Positions 55,481 through 64,000 of a stretch of DNA of 64,000 nucleotides are shown here, piece by piece. A program made the translations under genes and the position numbers. Within the stretch, counting starts at the first letter, position 1, and every line of letters starts with the position of its first letter. The stretch is from assembly GCA_902583295.1 (NCBI GenBank), contig CACHUY010000002.1, positions 1 through 64,000 on the forward strand, given 5' to 3'. Below the pieces are notes generated by a model. The model worked only from the letters and a program-made list of their open reading frames with translations. It had not been told where the DNA came from and made no database searches. Source of the DNA: an uncultured Pelagibacteraceae bacterium (GTDB lineage: Bacteria; Pseudomonadota; Alphaproteobacteria; Pelagibacterales; Pelagibacteraceae).

Positions 55481-55890
55481 TATACAAATCTCTTTATAGT
55501 TTTTGTTTTAATGGGTAATTTTGCTGAAGCTTTATAAAGAGCTTCTTTTGCTATTTGTTCTGAAACACCATCAACCTCAAATAAAATTCTTCCTGGTTTA
55601 ACTCTACAAGCAAAAAACTCTGGAGATCCTTTTCCTTTACCCATTCTAACTTCAATTGGTTTCTTGGAAACAGGTATATTAGGAAAAATTCTAGTCCAAA
55701 CTCTACCTTGTCTTTTCATGTGTCTTGTTAGAGCCACTCTAGCAGCTTCAATTTGTTTCCCAGTTACTCTTTCTGGTTGCAAAGCTTTCAATGCATAGGC
55801 TCCATAATTGATAGTACTTGCTCTTGTAGCAGTGCCATGAATTCTACCTTTGTGCGCTTTTCTCCATTTAGTTCTTACTGGTTGTAACAT
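55480..55890 (-). CDS. rplP: 50S ribosomal protein L16
   Basis: The 136-residue protein starts [25 protein letters not shown] and has [30 protein letters not shown], typical of L16, which organises the tRNA binding sites of the large subunit. The start shares a base with the rpsC stop. Confidence 0.98.
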   Translation of the reverse strand: MLQPVRTKWRKAHKGRIHGTATRASTINYGAYALKALQPERVTGKQIEAARVALTRHMKRQGRVWTRIFPNIPVSKKPIEVRMGKGKGSPEFFACRVKPGRILFEVDGVSEQIAKEALYKASAKLPIKTKTIKRFV

Positions 55891-56570
55891 TACTGTTTGC
55901 CCTCTTGTGGTGTTGCTTTATTTGTTTCTTGGCTAAATTCTCTAGCAAAAACTTCACCTTTATAAATCCAAACTTTAATTCCAATAATACCATAAGTAGT
56001 TAGTGCTTCTGCTTCAGCATAATCAATATCTGCTCTTAATGTGTGTGAAGGTATACTTCCATCTCTTAACCACTCAGTTCTAGCGATTTCATTTCCACCC
56101 AATCTTCCGCTAACAGAGACTTTGATTCCTTTTGCACCTAATCTAATACAAGATTGCATTGCTCTTTTCATAGCTCTTCTGTAGGAAATTCTTTTAACAA
56201 GTTGTTGCGCAATATTTTCTGCCACCAAATAAGCATTAGTCTCAGGTTTTTTTACTTCTTTAATATTTAAATTTACTTCATTAGTAGTAAATTTTGATAG
56301 ATTGTTTTTTATTTTATCAATGTCACTTCCCTTTTTGCCAATTACAAAACCAGGTCTTGAAGTATAAATAGTCACGTAACACTTATTAGATGTTCGTTCA
56401 ATCATAACTTTAGATACACCAGAATTGATAACATTTTTCTTAATATATTCACGAATTTTAAAATCTTCGATTAAGTAGTTACCAAAATCTTTTTTCTTAG
56501 CGTACCATACAGAGTCCCAACCTCTGTTCACACCTAACCTAAAACCTACAGGATTAACTTTTTGCCCCAT
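55890..56570 (-). CDS. rpsC: 30S ribosomal protein S3
   Basis: The 226-residue protein starts [24 protein letters not shown], has the KH domain ([15 protein letters not shown]) and the C-terminal [15 protein letters not shown]3 contacts mRNA at the entry channel and has helicase activity in characterised relatives. It overlaps rplV by 17 bases. Confidence 0.98.
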   Translation of the reverse strand: MGQKVNPVGFRLGVNRGWDSVWYAKKKDFGNYLIEDFKIREYIKKNVINSGVSKVMIERTSNKCYVTIYTSRPGFVIGKKGSDIDKIKNNLSKFTTNEVNLNIKEVKKPETNAYLVAENIAQQLVKRISYRRAMKRAMQSCIRLGAKGIKVSVSGRLGGNEIARTEWLRDGSIPSHTLRADIDYAEAEALTTYGIIGIKVWIYKGEVFAREFSQETNKATPQEGKQ

Positions 56571-56952
56571 GCTTCTCCAATTGTTTTGTTTCTGATAATA
56601 TTATTGTAACTGTTGACCAAGGTTTTAAAATAGGAGCAGCTCTCCCTTTTGCACGAGGTCTAAATCTTTTCATAACTATTTTTTTTCCACAATATGCCTC
56701 TTTCACAACCAAATTATCAATGTCATACTGAAAGTTATTTTCAGCATTTGCAACTGCTGAACTGATAGTTTTTCTAATATCTCTTGTAATTCTTTTTTCT
56801 GAAAACTGTAAATCTCTTATTGCTACATCAACTTTTTTTCCAACAATACTTTTAAGTATTGGGTTAAGTTTTCTGACGCTTGATCTCACGCCATTATTAA
56901 TAGACTTTACAGTCTTATTATTATTTTTATCAATTTTCTTTTTTTTTCCCAT
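56554..56952 (-). CDS. rplV: 50S ribosomal protein L22
   Basis: The 132-residue protein has VRSSVRKLNPILKSIVGKKVDVAIRDLQFSEKR and ends with RPRAKGRAAPILKPWSTVTIILSE, the L22 pattern. The N terminus has about 20 extra residues rich in Lys/Asn. L22 lines the peptide exit tunnel. Confidence 0.97.
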   Translation of the reverse strand: MGKKKKIDKNNNKTVKSINNGVRSSVRKLNPILKSIVGKKVDVAIRDLQFSEKRITRDIRKTISSAVANAENNFQYDIDNLVVKEAYCGKKIVMKRFRPRAKGRAAPILKPWSTVTIILSETKQLEKHGAKS

Positions 56953-56954
56953 AA

Positions 56955-57251
56955 TTATTTCTTATCTGCGGTAGCAGGTTTAGCCTTCTTATCTGCTGGT
57001 GTATGACCAAAAAAAGTTCTTGTTGGCGCAAATTCACCAAGCTTATGTCCAACCATATCTTCTGATACCGTAATTGGTATAAATTTTTTTCCATTATAAA
57101 TTTGAAAACTAACTCCCACAAAATCAGGTAAAATAGTTGATTTTCTAGACCATGTTTTAATGGGAATTTTTTTTGGGTCATCTTTATATTTATCAACTTT
57201 CTTCATTAAACTTTCTTCTACAAAAGGTCCTTTCCAAACTGCTCTAGCCAT
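56955..57251 (-). CDS. rpsS: 30S ribosomal protein S19
   Basis: The 98-residue protein starts [21 protein letters not shown] and has [43 protein letters not shown], diagnostic of S19 at the head of the 30S subunit. The last residues form a Lys/Ala tail. A different-frame ORF (56930-57196) over it is a shadow. Confidence 0.98.
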   Translation of the reverse strand: MARAVWKGPFVEESLMKKVDKYKDDPKKIPIKTWSRKSTILPDFVGVSFQIYNGKKFIPITVSEDMVGHKLGEFAPTRTFFGHTPADKKAKPATADKK

Positions 57252-58090
57252 TACTTAGTATCCTTCCTTTTGTTTCTTCTCTTAACTATGAATTTATCTG
57301 TTCTCTTGTTATCTCTTGTTTTTAATCCTTTGGCTGATTGACCTGTAGGCGAAACAGGATGTCTACCACCAGCAGATTTACCTTCACCACCTCCATGTGG
57401 GTGATCAACAGGGTTTTTAACAACACCTCTAGTATGTGGTCTTCTTCCCAGCCATCTTGATCTACCTGCTTTTCCTACTTTAATATTCTTTTGATCTGGA
57501 TTACTTAAAATCCCTATTGTAGCTAAAGCTCTAGAGTCAATTTTTCTAACTTCACCTGATGCAAGTTTAATTAAACTGTAATTTCCGTCTAAACCGCTGA
57601 TTGTTACAGAAGATCCTGCTGATCTAGCTATTTTTCCACCACCACCTGGCTGAATCTCAACATTATGAATATTAATACCAACTGGGATATCTTGCAAAGG
57701 CATACAGTTTCCAATTTTAATCTCTTTTTTAGATCCACTTTCAATTTTATCACCTACTTTTATTTTTTGAGGTGCTAGAAAGTATGCGTGAGTTCCATCT
57801 TCAAACTTAACCAACATAATATAGCACGATCTATTTGGATCATATTCTATTCTTTCAACAGTAGCTTCCATATCAAATTTCTTTCTATAAAAGTCAACAT
57901 GTCTGTACATTTTTTTGTGACCACCAGCTCTGTTTATTGAAGTAATATGACCATTATTATTTCTACCTTTCATGGCATTTTTAGGAGAAACAAGCGACTT
58001 GAAAGGTTTACCTTTCCATAGTCCACTTCTATCAACTAAAATAGTACCTCTAGTAGATTTTGTGTAAGGTTTAAAAGTTTTTAATGCCAT
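57251..58090 (-). CDS. rplB: 50S ribosomal protein L2
   Basis: The 279-residue protein has [31 protein letters not shown] and the C-terminal [18 protein letters not shown], including the conserved histidine needed for peptidyl transferase centre assembly. It is coupled to rpsS. Confidence 0.98.
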   Translation of the reverse strand: MALKTFKPYTKSTRGTILVDRSGLWKGKPFKSLVSPKNAMKGRNNNGHITSINRAGGHKKMYRHVDFYRKKFDMEATVERIEYDPNRSCYIMLVKFEDGTHAYFLAPQKIKVGDKIESGSKKEIKIGNCMPLQDIPVGINIHNVEIQPGGGGKIARSAGSSVTISGLDGNYSLIKLASGEVRKIDSRALATIGILSNPDQKNIKVGKAGRSRWLGRRPHTRGVVKNPVDHPHGGGEGKSAGGRHPVSPTGQSAKGLKTRDNKRTDKFIVKRRNKRKDTK

Positions 58091-58093
58091 TTA

Positions 58094-58387
58094 TTAAATT
58101 CCTGTTGTTAGATCAATGCTCTGACCTTTTTTAAGTGTAATTATTGCTTTTTTATATCCTGAAACTTTTACTTTTTTTCCTCTAGTAACTTTAGTTCTGT
58201 TCCGCTTATTTATAATATTAATTTTAGTTACATTTACTTTGAAAATTTTTTCAATATTTTTTTTGAGATTTTTTTTGTTAGCACCATCAGGTACTTTAAA
58301 TGTAATCTTATTTAATTCAGATAAATTTGTTGATTTCTCTGTAACAACTGGTGAAAGAATTTTGTCGTATAAATGTATTTTATCCAT
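58094..58387 (-). CDS. rplW: 50S ribosomal protein L23
   Basis: The 97-residue protein starts YDKILSPVVTEKSTNLSELNKITFKVPDGANKK and matches L23, the docking site for trigger factor and SRP at the tunnel exit. It lies between rplD and rplB with gaps of one and three bases. Confidence 0.97.
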   Translation of the reverse strand: MDKIHLYDKILSPVVTEKSTNLSELNKITFKVPDGANKKNLKKNIEKIFKVNVTKINIINKRNRTKVTRGKKVKVSGYKKAIITLKKGQSIDLTTGI

Positions 58388-58388
58388 T

Positions 58389-59012
58389 TTAAGAATATCT
58401 CTTTTCTAGTTCTTTTACTGAACTTTCTGTAAATACAACTTTTTTAAATTTAACTATGTCATAGGCGCTAAAATGATTAACGTCTGTGACTTTAATGTTT
58501 GGGATATTTCTCGCTGATTTTCCAATTTTATCTCTAGAATTTTTATCTAGTATTAACAGTGAGTTTGAAATTTCTAACTTGTTAATTATTGAACTCATTT
58601 CTTTAGTTTTTTTAATTTCAGAATTAAAGTCATTTAAAATTAATAAATTCTTATTATTATTTTTTTCTGTAATTAATGAAGCAACACTCAATTTTTTTTC
58701 ATTTTTATTTAATTTTCTTTTTTTGTAGGCTAGTTCACCTTTTGGTCCGTGTGCTATACCACCACCAACAAAAATCGGAGCTTTTCTACTTGCGTGTCTA
58801 GCTCCACCCGTACCTTTTTGTGCATATATTTTTGATGTTGGGCCCCTTACTTCATTTTGCTGCTTAGTTTTTGCATGTCTACCTTTATAATTTGCATTTG
58901 TTTTATAAAGTACGCTGCTAACAAGTTTATTATTAACTTTAGCTGAGAAAATTTTATCTAGCACCTCAATGCTATCTTTTTTTCCATCAATACTAATTTT
59001 ATCTAATTTCAT
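58389..59012 (-). CDS. rplD: 50S ribosomal protein L4
   Basis: The 207-residue protein has the L4 loop RHAKTKQQNEVRGPTSKIYAQKGTGGARHASRKAPIFVGGGIAHGP that enters the exit tunnel. L4 represses the S10 operon in Escherichia coli; no leader structure for that was recognised here. Confidence 0.98.
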   Translation of the reverse strand: MKLDKISIDGKKDSIEVLDKIFSAKVNNKLVSSVLYKTNANYKGRHAKTKQQNEVRGPTSKIYAQKGTGGARHASRKAPIFVGGGIAHGPKGELAYKKRKLNKNEKKLSVASLITEKNNNKNLLILNDFNSEIKKTKEMSSIINKLEISNSLLILDKNSRDKIGKSARNIPNIKVTDVNHFSAYDIVKFKKVVFTESSVKELEKRYS

Positions 59013-59722
59013 TATTTTTTCTTTTTATCAGGTGTTTTTTTTGCTTGCTCAGCAGCGGCTAGTTTTTCAGTTATAGTCATTTTACTAATATTTTTTACTG
59101 AACCTTTAACCAATACTTCTGAATTTTTTGAACCCGGAATTGATCCTTTTAAATAAAGTAGTTCGTTTTCTAAATCTGTTTTGATAATTTCAATATTTTG
59201 CATAGTTCTTAATTTATCTCCCATATGACCAGCCATTTTTTTGCCTTTGAAAACTTTTCCTGGATCTTGGCTATGACCTGTTGAGCCATGTGCTCTGTGA
59301 GAGATAGATACTCCGTGACTAGCTCTTAAGCCACCAAAATTGTGTCTTTTCATAGCACCTGCAAAACCTTTACCAATAGTTTTTGATCTTGTGTCTACAA
59401 ATTTGGTATCTTTGAAAATTTCCAAGCCAAACTCATTACCTTCTTTGTATACAGAAGTGTCATTTACTCTAAATTCTTTTAATTTATTCTTTGCTTCAGT
59501 GTTTTTTTTTGCAAAAAAACCTTTCATAGCTTTTGTTAACTTCGAATTTTTAATTTTACCATATCCAAGCTGTACTGCTTTATATCCACGGCTTTCTTTA
59601 TCAATAACTTGGATTACTCTAGCCTTTTCAACTTTTAAAACTGTAACCGGCACTATCTGACCAGATTTATAAAATTCTCTAGTCATTCCAATTTTTTTAC
59701 CTAGTAAAGCGATTTCACTCAT
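59012..59722 (-). CDS. rplC: 50S ribosomal protein L3
   Basis: The 236-residue protein starts ALLGKKIGMTREFYKSGQIVPVTVLK and has HNFGGLRASHGVSISHRAHGSTGHSQDPGKVFKGKKMAGHMG, the loop near the peptidyl transferase centre. It has a Lys-rich C-terminal tail of about 20 residues. Confidence 0.98.
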   Translation of the reverse strand: MSEIALLGKKIGMTREFYKSGQIVPVTVLKVEKARVIQVIDKESRGYKAVQLGYGKIKNSKLTKAMKGFFAKKNTEAKNKLKEFRVNDTSVYKEGNEFGLEIFKDTKFVDTRSKTIGKGFAGAMKRHNFGGLRASHGVSISHRAHGSTGHSQDPGKVFKGKKMAGHMGDKLRTMQNIEIIKTDLENELLYLKGSIPGSKNSEVLVKGSVKNISKMTITEKLAAAEQAKKTPDKKKK

Positions 59723-59724
59723 AA

Positions 59725-60033
59725 TTAAATTTTTATTTCCACATCTACACCAGAAGCTAAGTCTAACTTCATTAATGCTTCTACTGTTTGTGGTGTTGGT
59801 TCAATAATATCTATTAATCTTTTGTGTGTTCTGGTCTCAAATTGTTCTCTACTTTTTTTATCAATGTGAGGAGATCTTAGTACAGTGTATCTTTCAATCC
59901 TTGTCGGTAGAGGAATTGGTCCCTTAATTGTAGCGCCAGTTCTTTTTACTGTATTAACTATTTCTTCAGTTGATGCATCTAGTACTTTGTTATCGTAGGC
60001 TCTAAGTTTAATTCTAATATTCTGTTTTTCCAT
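59725..60033 (-). CDS. rpsJ: 30S ribosomal protein S10
   Basis: The 102-residue protein starts [25 protein letters not shown] and has [29 protein letters not shown], typical of S10 (NusE), which also acts with NusB in rRNA antitermination. It directly follows fusA; tuf, common at this place, is missing. Confidence 0.98.
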   Translation of the reverse strand: MEKQNIRIKLRAYDNKVLDASTEEIVNTVKRTGATIKGPIPLPTRIERYTVLRSPHIDKKSREQFETRTHKRLIDIIEPTPQTVEALMKLDLASGVDVEIKI

Positions 60034-60035
60034 AA

Positions 60036-62114
60036 TTACCCTGCAATCTTTTTAGTTACTTCGTCCTGTACATTTTGTGGGACTTTAGAATAATGATCAA
60101 AAAACATTGAATATTGGGCTCTACCTTGTGACATTGATCTTAAGTTATTAATGTATCCAAACATATTTGCTAAAGGTACCATTGCTGTAATTACAGTTGC
60201 GTTTCCTCTTTGCTCTTGAGTGCTGATTTGACCTCTTCGACTGTTTAGATCTCCAATAACATCACCCATATAATCTTCTGGAGTTACTACTTCAACTCTC
60301 ATAACTGGTTCTAATAGCTTTAAACCACCTTTTGTGCACGCCTCTTTGAAACAAGCTCTACTAGCTAATTCAAAAGCCAATACACTAGAGTCAACGTCGT
60401 GGTGAAGTCCATCTAAAATAGTTACCTTGTAATCTATCATTGGGAAACCAGCTAAAATTCCACCATCTGAAATTGTTTCAATTCCTTTTTCTACACCAGG
60501 TATGAATTCTTTAGGAATTGCTCCACCTTTGATTTTACTTTCAACTTCTCTACCTTTGCCAGCCTCTTGTGGCTCAACTAATAATTTAACTTTAGCAAAT
60601 TGTCCTGCACCACCACTCTGTTTTTTATGTGTATATTCAACCTCAGAAGCAGCTTCAATAGTTTCTCTATATGCAACTTGAGGAGCACCAACATTAGCTT
60701 CAACTTTAAATTCTCTTTTCATTCTATCAACAATAATGTCTAAGTGTAGCTCGCCCATACCTTTAATGATTGTTTGACCAGACTCTTCATCAGAAGTTAC
60801 TCTAAATGATGGGTCCTCTTTTGCTAATCTACCTAAAGCTTCACCCATTTTTTCTTGGTCAGCTTTTGTTTTTGGCTCTACTGCAATTTCGATAACTGGA
60901 TCAGGAAATTCCATAGGTTCAAGTAAAACAGAATTTTCCTCATCACATAAAGTATGACCAGTAATGGTATTTTTTAATCCAGCTAAAGCAACTATATCAC
61001 CAGCATTAGCCTCTTTAATGTCTTCTCTTGAATTAGCATGCATTAAAAGCATTCTACCAACTCTTTCCTCTTTTTCTTTTGATGAGTTAAATACAGCAGT
61101 TCCAGTTTTAACTGTTCCTGAATAAATTCTTATAAAAGTTAAAGAACCAACAAACGGATCGTTAGCAACTTTAAAAGCTAAAGCTGAAAATGGTACATTG
61201 TCATCAAATTTCATTTCCATCTCATCTTCAGACCCTAATTTTGTTCCTTTAATAGAACCAATATCAACAGGACTTGGTAAATAATGTACAACAGCATCAA
61301 GTAAAGGCTGTACACCTTTGTTTTTAAATGCAGAACCAGTTAAAACTGGTACAAAACTAAAATTTAGAGTTCCACTTCTTATGCATTTAATTAAATCTTC
61401 CTCTTTGATTTCATCTCCATTTAAATAAGCTTCCATAAGCTTTTCATCTTGCTCAACAGCTGTTTCAACTAATTCTGTTCTATATTTTTCTGAAATTTCT
61501 TTTAAGTCATCTGGGATATCTTTATATTCCCATTCTGCTCCCAGAGCTTCGTTTTTCCATACTTGTGCTTTCATTTTTACTAAATCAACTACACCTGTTA
61601 AAGAAGCTTCTGCACCTATCGGAACCTGAAGAACTAGGGGTTTTGCACCTAATCTATCTCTAATCATGTCTACGCATCTAAAGAAATCAGCACCAGTTCT
61701 GTCGAGTTTATTTACAAAACAAATTCGAGGAACTTTATATTTATCTGCTTGTCTCCATACAGTTTCTGATTGTGGCTCTACACCGGCTACACCATCAAAT
61801 ACTGCAACAGCTCCATCTAAAACTTTAAGTGATCTTTCAACCTCGATTGTAAAATCTACGTGACCTGGGGTATCGATTATATTAATTCTATGATCATTCC
61901 AAAAACAAGTAGTTGCTGCTGATGTAATTGTAATTCCTCTTTCTTGCTCCTGTTCCATCCAATCCATTGTTGCAGCACCATCATGAACTTCACCAATTTT
62001 ATGGCTTTTACCTGTGTAATATAAAACTCTTTCAGTAGTGGTTGTCTTACCAGCATCTATGTGGGCCATGATCCCAATATTTCTATATTTATCTAAAGTA
62101 TGAGTTCTAGCCAT
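60036..62114 (-). CDS. fusA: Elongation factor G
   Basis: EF-G translocates the ribosome along mRNA using GTP. The 692-residue protein has the G1 loop [22 protein letters not shown]3 DTPGHVDF and G4 NKLD, then the domain II and V segments, including the conserved [24 protein letters not shown]. It lies between rpsG and rpsJ, the str operon order of most bacteria. Confidence 0.98.
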   Translation of the reverse strand: MARTHTLDKYRNIGIMAHIDAGKTTTTERVLYYTGKSHKIGEVHDGAATMDWMEQEQERGITITSAATTCFWNDHRINIIDTPGHVDFTIEVERSLKVLDGAVAVFDGVAGVEPQSETVWRQADKYKVPRICFVNKLDRTGADFFRCVDMIRDRLGAKPLVLQVPIGAEASLTGVVDLVKMKAQVWKNEALGAEWEYKDIPDDLKEISEKYRTELVETAVEQDEKLMEAYLNGDEIKEEDLIKCIRSGTLNFSFVPVLTGSAFKNKGVQPLLDAVVHYLPSPVDIGSIKGTKLGSEDEMEMKFDDNVPFSALAFKVANDPFVGSLTFIRIYSGTVKTGTAVFNSSKEKEERVGRMLLMHANSREDIKEANAGDIVALAGLKNTITGHTLCDEENSVLLEPMEFPDPVIEIAVEPKTKADQEKMGEALGRLAKEDPSFRVTSDEESGQTIIKGMGELHLDIIVDRMKREFKVEANVGAPQVAYRETIEAASEVEYTHKKQSGGAGQFAKVKLLVEPQEAGKGREVESKIKGGAIPKEFIPGVEKGIETISDGGILAGFPMIDYKVTILDGLHHDVDSSVLAFELASRACFKEACTKGGLKLLEPVMRVEVVTPEDYMGDVIGDLNSRRGQISTQEQRGNATVITAMVPLANMFGYINNLRSMSQGRAQYSMFFDHYSKVPQNVQDEVTKKIAG

Positions 62115-62120
62115 AATTTT

Positions 62121-62591
62121 TTACCACCTAAAATGTGCAAAAGCCTTATTTGACTCTGCCATTTTATGAACATCCTCTCTTTTTTTAACTGCAGCTCCTT
62201 TTTTTTCATATGCATCAAAAAGCTCATTAAAAATTTTATCTGACATATGTTTATCTTTTCTTTTTCTTGCTGAATCTACTAACCACCTAATTGCTAAAGC
62301 TTGTGCTCTTTTACTTTTAACCTCAACCGGGACTTGATAAGTTGCACCACCAACCCTTCTTGATCTAACTTCTACAGTTGGTTTAATGTTATTGATAGCT
62401 TCATTAAAAATATTAATTGGCTCATCTTTGCTTTTGGTTTTAATTTTATCAATTGCGTCATAAACTATTTTGGCAGCAACACCTCTTTTGCCGTCATACA
62501 TAATGTTATTTATCAGTTTTGGAATTATAGTTGAGTTAAATTTTGGATCTGGGACAACATTTTTTTTAGGTTGGGTTTTCTTTCTAGACAT
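62121..62591 (-). CDS. rpsG: 30S ribosomal protein S7
   Basis: The 156-residue protein has NIMYDGKRGVAAKIVYDAI and VEVRSRRVGGATYQVPVEVKSKRAQALAIRWL, diagnostic of S7, which binds the 3' domain of 16S rRNA. Its start shares a base with the rpsL stop. Confidence 0.98.
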   Translation of the reverse strand: MSRKKTQPKKNVVPDPKFNSTIIPKLINNIMYDGKRGVAAKIVYDAIDKIKTKSKDEPINIFNEAINNIKPTVEVRSRRVGGATYQVPVEVKSKRAQALAIRWLVDSARKRKDKHMSDKIFNELFDAYEKKGAAVKKREDVHKMAESNKAFAHFRW

Positions 62592-62962
62592 TACTTACCT
62601 TTTTTTGTTCCATACAAAGATCTTCTTTGTTTTCTGTTAGCAACGCCTTGTGTGTCAAGATTACCTCTAAGAATATGATACCTAACACCTGGTAAATCTT
62701 TTACCCTTCCACCTCTAATTAGAACTACAGAGTGTTCTTGAAGATTATGGCCTTCACCAGGAATATAAGCTGTAACTTCAAAACCATTTGATAGTCTTAC
62801 TCTTGCTACTTTTCTTAAAGCTGAATTAGGCTTCTTTGGAGTAGTCGTATAAACTTTAACACAAACACCTCTCTTCAAAGGTTGCTTCTGTAAAGCAGGA
62901 ACTTTGTTCCTGGATACTTGTTTGACTCTTTTTTTTCTTAACAATTGGTTAATTGTTGGCAT
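62591..62962 (-). CDS. rpsL: 30S ribosomal protein S12
   Basis: The 123-residue protein starts [24 protein letters not shown] and has [21 protein letters not shown] and [17 protein letters not shown]. These keep the lysines and proline linked to streptomycin sensitivity, so the wild-type sensitive pattern is present. It is first in the str operon, 166 bases after rpoC. Confidence 0.98.
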   Translation of the reverse strand: MPTINQLLRKKRVKQVSRNKVPALQKQPLKRGVCVKVYTTTPKKPNSALRKVARVRLSNGFEVTAYIPGEGHNLQEHSVVLIRGGRVKDLPGVRYHILRGNLDTQGVANRKQRRSLYGTKKGK

Positions 62963-62996
62963 AAATTTTTTAAATTAATTAGTTTATTTTTAGATG

Positions 62997-63018
62997 AAAA
63001 TAACTGACAGGTTATTTT
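62997..63018 (-). other. Small inverted repeat in the rpsL leader
   Basis: AAAATAAC-TGACAG-GTTATTTT forms an 8-base-pair perfect stem with a 6-base loop, 35 bases upstream of the rpsL ATG. It is weak because it is A+T-rich. On the minus strand just upstream, AGTGCT occurs twice as a direct repeat (63043-63048 and 63031-63036) with six bases between. It could be part of a ribosomal-protein leader, or a weak terminator for rpoC; neither can be decided by eye. Confidence 0.35.
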
Positions 63019-63071
63019 GTGGCAGCGTTTAGCACTGTTAGAAGCACTACATTCCAACCAAAAACATCGCC

Positions 63072-63099
63072 AAATTACTTATTAATTGACCATTGTCAA
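63072..63099 (-). promoter_or_regulatory. Putative promoter of the str operon
   Basis: In the rpoC-rpsL gap, the minus strand has a perfect TTGACA at 63099-63094 followed after 16 bases by TAATTT at 63077-63072, a weak -10. The distance to the rpsL ATG (about 110 bases) leaves room for a leader RNA. This is the longest gene-free stretch in the window (63-128 plus 62963-63062). Confidence 0.4.
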
Positions 63100-63128
63100 A
63101 CTAAAAGTTCAAGTATTAAGCGATTTTT

Positions 63129-64000
63129 TTACTGATTTGCCTGCGTTTCAGAAGGTTCTGAGCTCTCAATTTTTTCTTGTTCTGATAAGAACTCATTATC
63201 ATCCTTAAGAGCTTTTTTGTTCCAATTATTTTTAATATTTCCAGTTCCAGCAGGTACCAATCTACCAACAATTACGTTCTCTTTAAGACCGTTTAATGGA
63301 TCAACTTTACCTTTAATAGCTGCATCGGTTAACACTCTTGTAGTTTCTTGGAATGATGCTGCGGAAATAAATGACTCAGTTTGTAATGATGCTTTAGTGA
63401 TACCCATCAATACTCTTTCACCAACAGCTGGGTTCTTACCATCTGCAACTAATTTTTCATTTGTATTTTCAAATTTAATTCTATCCACAATTTCACCAGG
63501 TAAATATGATGAATCTCCAGATACTTTAACCTCAACTTTTTTCAACATTTGTCTTAAAATAGTTTCAATGTGTTTATCGTTGATAATTACACCTTGTAAT
63601 CTGTAGACTTCTTGAACTTGATTGACAAAATATTCAGTTAATTCTTTTATTCCTAATATTCTTAGTATGTCATGAGGTAATGGCTGACCATCAAGGAGAT
63701 ATTCACCTTTTTGAATTTTTTCTCCAGGATTAAAATTAATATGTTTTCCTTTTGGAATTAAGTAGTTAGAAGGTTCTGCTCCATCTTCTGGTACTATTGA
63801 AACTCTTTGCTTACCTCTAACTTCTTTACCAAAAACTACTTGACCATCATTTTCAGCAATAATTGCACTGTCTTTAGCTTTTCTTGCTTCAAATAGTTCT
63901 GCAACTCTTGGGAGACCACCAGTGATATCTTTTGTTTTAGTAGTCTCTTTAGGTAACCTTGCAATAACATCTCCTGCATAAACTTTTTGTCCATCTTTTA
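63129..64000 (-). CDS. rpoC: DNA-directed RNA polymerase subunit beta' (partial, 5' end outside window)
   Basis: The ORF track shows only the part from an internal ATG (63548), but the frame is open to the window edge. Translation of 63999 downward reads [20 protein letters not shown], then [45 protein letters not shown] and the C-terminal [38 protein letters not shown]. These are the classical beta' C-terminal motifs. About 290 residues are visible, ending in a Ser/Glu-rich tail. It precedes the str operon, as expected for rpoB-rpoC-rpsL order. Confidence 0.97.
   Translation of the reverse strand, partial: KDGQKVYAGDVIARLPKETTKTKDITGGLPRVAELFEARKAKDSAIIAENDGQVVFGKEVRGKQRVSIVPEDGAEPSNYLIPKGKHINFNPGEKIQKGEYLLDGQPLPHDILRILGIKELTEYFVNQVQEVYRLQGVIINDKHIETILRQMLKKVEVKVSGDSSYLPGEIVDRIKFENTNEKLVADGKNPAVGERVLMGITKASLQTESFISAASFQETTRVLTDAAIKGKVDPLNGLKENVIVGRLVPAGTGNIKNNWNKKALKDDNEFLSEQEKIESSEPSETQANQ

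Noticed and set aside
56930-57196. 88-residue minus-strand ORF overlapping rpsS
   Set aside because: It is an out-of-frame shadow of the clear S19 gene and has no recognisable motif.
1-64000. Search for CRISPR arrays, IS elements, integrases, phage genes, toxin-antitoxin and defence genes
   Set aside because: None seen on either strand; nearly all sequence is explained by conserved housekeeping genes.

Overview
This window is a 64 kb piece of a very A+T-rich, extremely compact bacterial chromosome. The gene content and order (CBP3-type cytochrome bc1 chaperone next to rpmF-plsX-ihfA; glyA-nrdR-ribD-ribE-ribBA-ribH-nusB-thiL; lepB-rnc-recO; pyrB-pyrC'-plsY-topA; a complete str-S10-spc-alpha ribosomal block) are alphaproteobacterial. 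The low G+C, tiny or negative intergenic gaps, a heterotetrameric sarcosine oxidase operon and a K+-independent proton-pumping pyrophosphatase point to SAR11 (Pelagibacterales, 'Candidatus Pelagibacter'-like). This assignment is inference from the sequence; no database was searched.

Layout. 1-2.4 kb: ihfA (cut by the window edge), plsX, rpmF and a CBP3-like chaperone on the minus strand, with bamE divergent from overlapping start codons. 2.4-11.9 kb: hppA, then riboflavin/thiamine/one-carbon genes (thiL, nusB, ribH, ribBA, ribE, ribD, nrdR, glyA, rpiB) and a 2-oxoglutarate dioxygenase-like gene. 12-20.3 kb: hemB on plus, then recO, rnc, lepB, acpS, pdxJ, pyrE, a compact rsh (spoT), folK, smpB and dapA on minus. 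20.3-27.8 kb: a lytic transglycosylase, tRNA-Ser(GCU) on minus, and soxBDAG on plus. 27.8-34.5 kb (minus): a thermonuclease, a MATE transporter, trhO, an O-methyltransferase and gatBAC. 34.5-41.2 kb (plus): ruvX, pyrB, pyrC', plsY, topA, a small secreted protein and a RidA-like protein. 41.2-47 kb: ugd, galU, panC, mgtE, lipB and rluC. 47-63 kb: the alpha, spc, S10 and str ribosomal operons on the minus strand as one nearly continuous block (rplQ back to rpsL). 63.1-64 kb: the 3' part of rpoC, cut by the window edge.

The genes are mostly household: translation, cofactor and nucleotide synthesis, envelope and lipid synthesis, with one catabolic module (sarcosine to glycine plus one-carbon units carried on folate, which glyA can interconvert with serine). 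I found no insertion sequences, phage genes, CRISPR arrays, toxin-antitoxin pairs or defence genes, and no stretch over about 170 bases lacking a gene. I did not find a convincing new multi-gene system. The most interesting points are within known families: NrdR with both zinc knuckles shortened to CxC, a RibBA whose GTP cyclohydrolase II half has lost its catalytic residues, a dihydroorotase homologue that has lost its metal ligands, a shortened Rsh alarmone enzyme, and several conserved genes missing from their usual positions (fabH, DUF177, era, rpmD, tuf, dprA).
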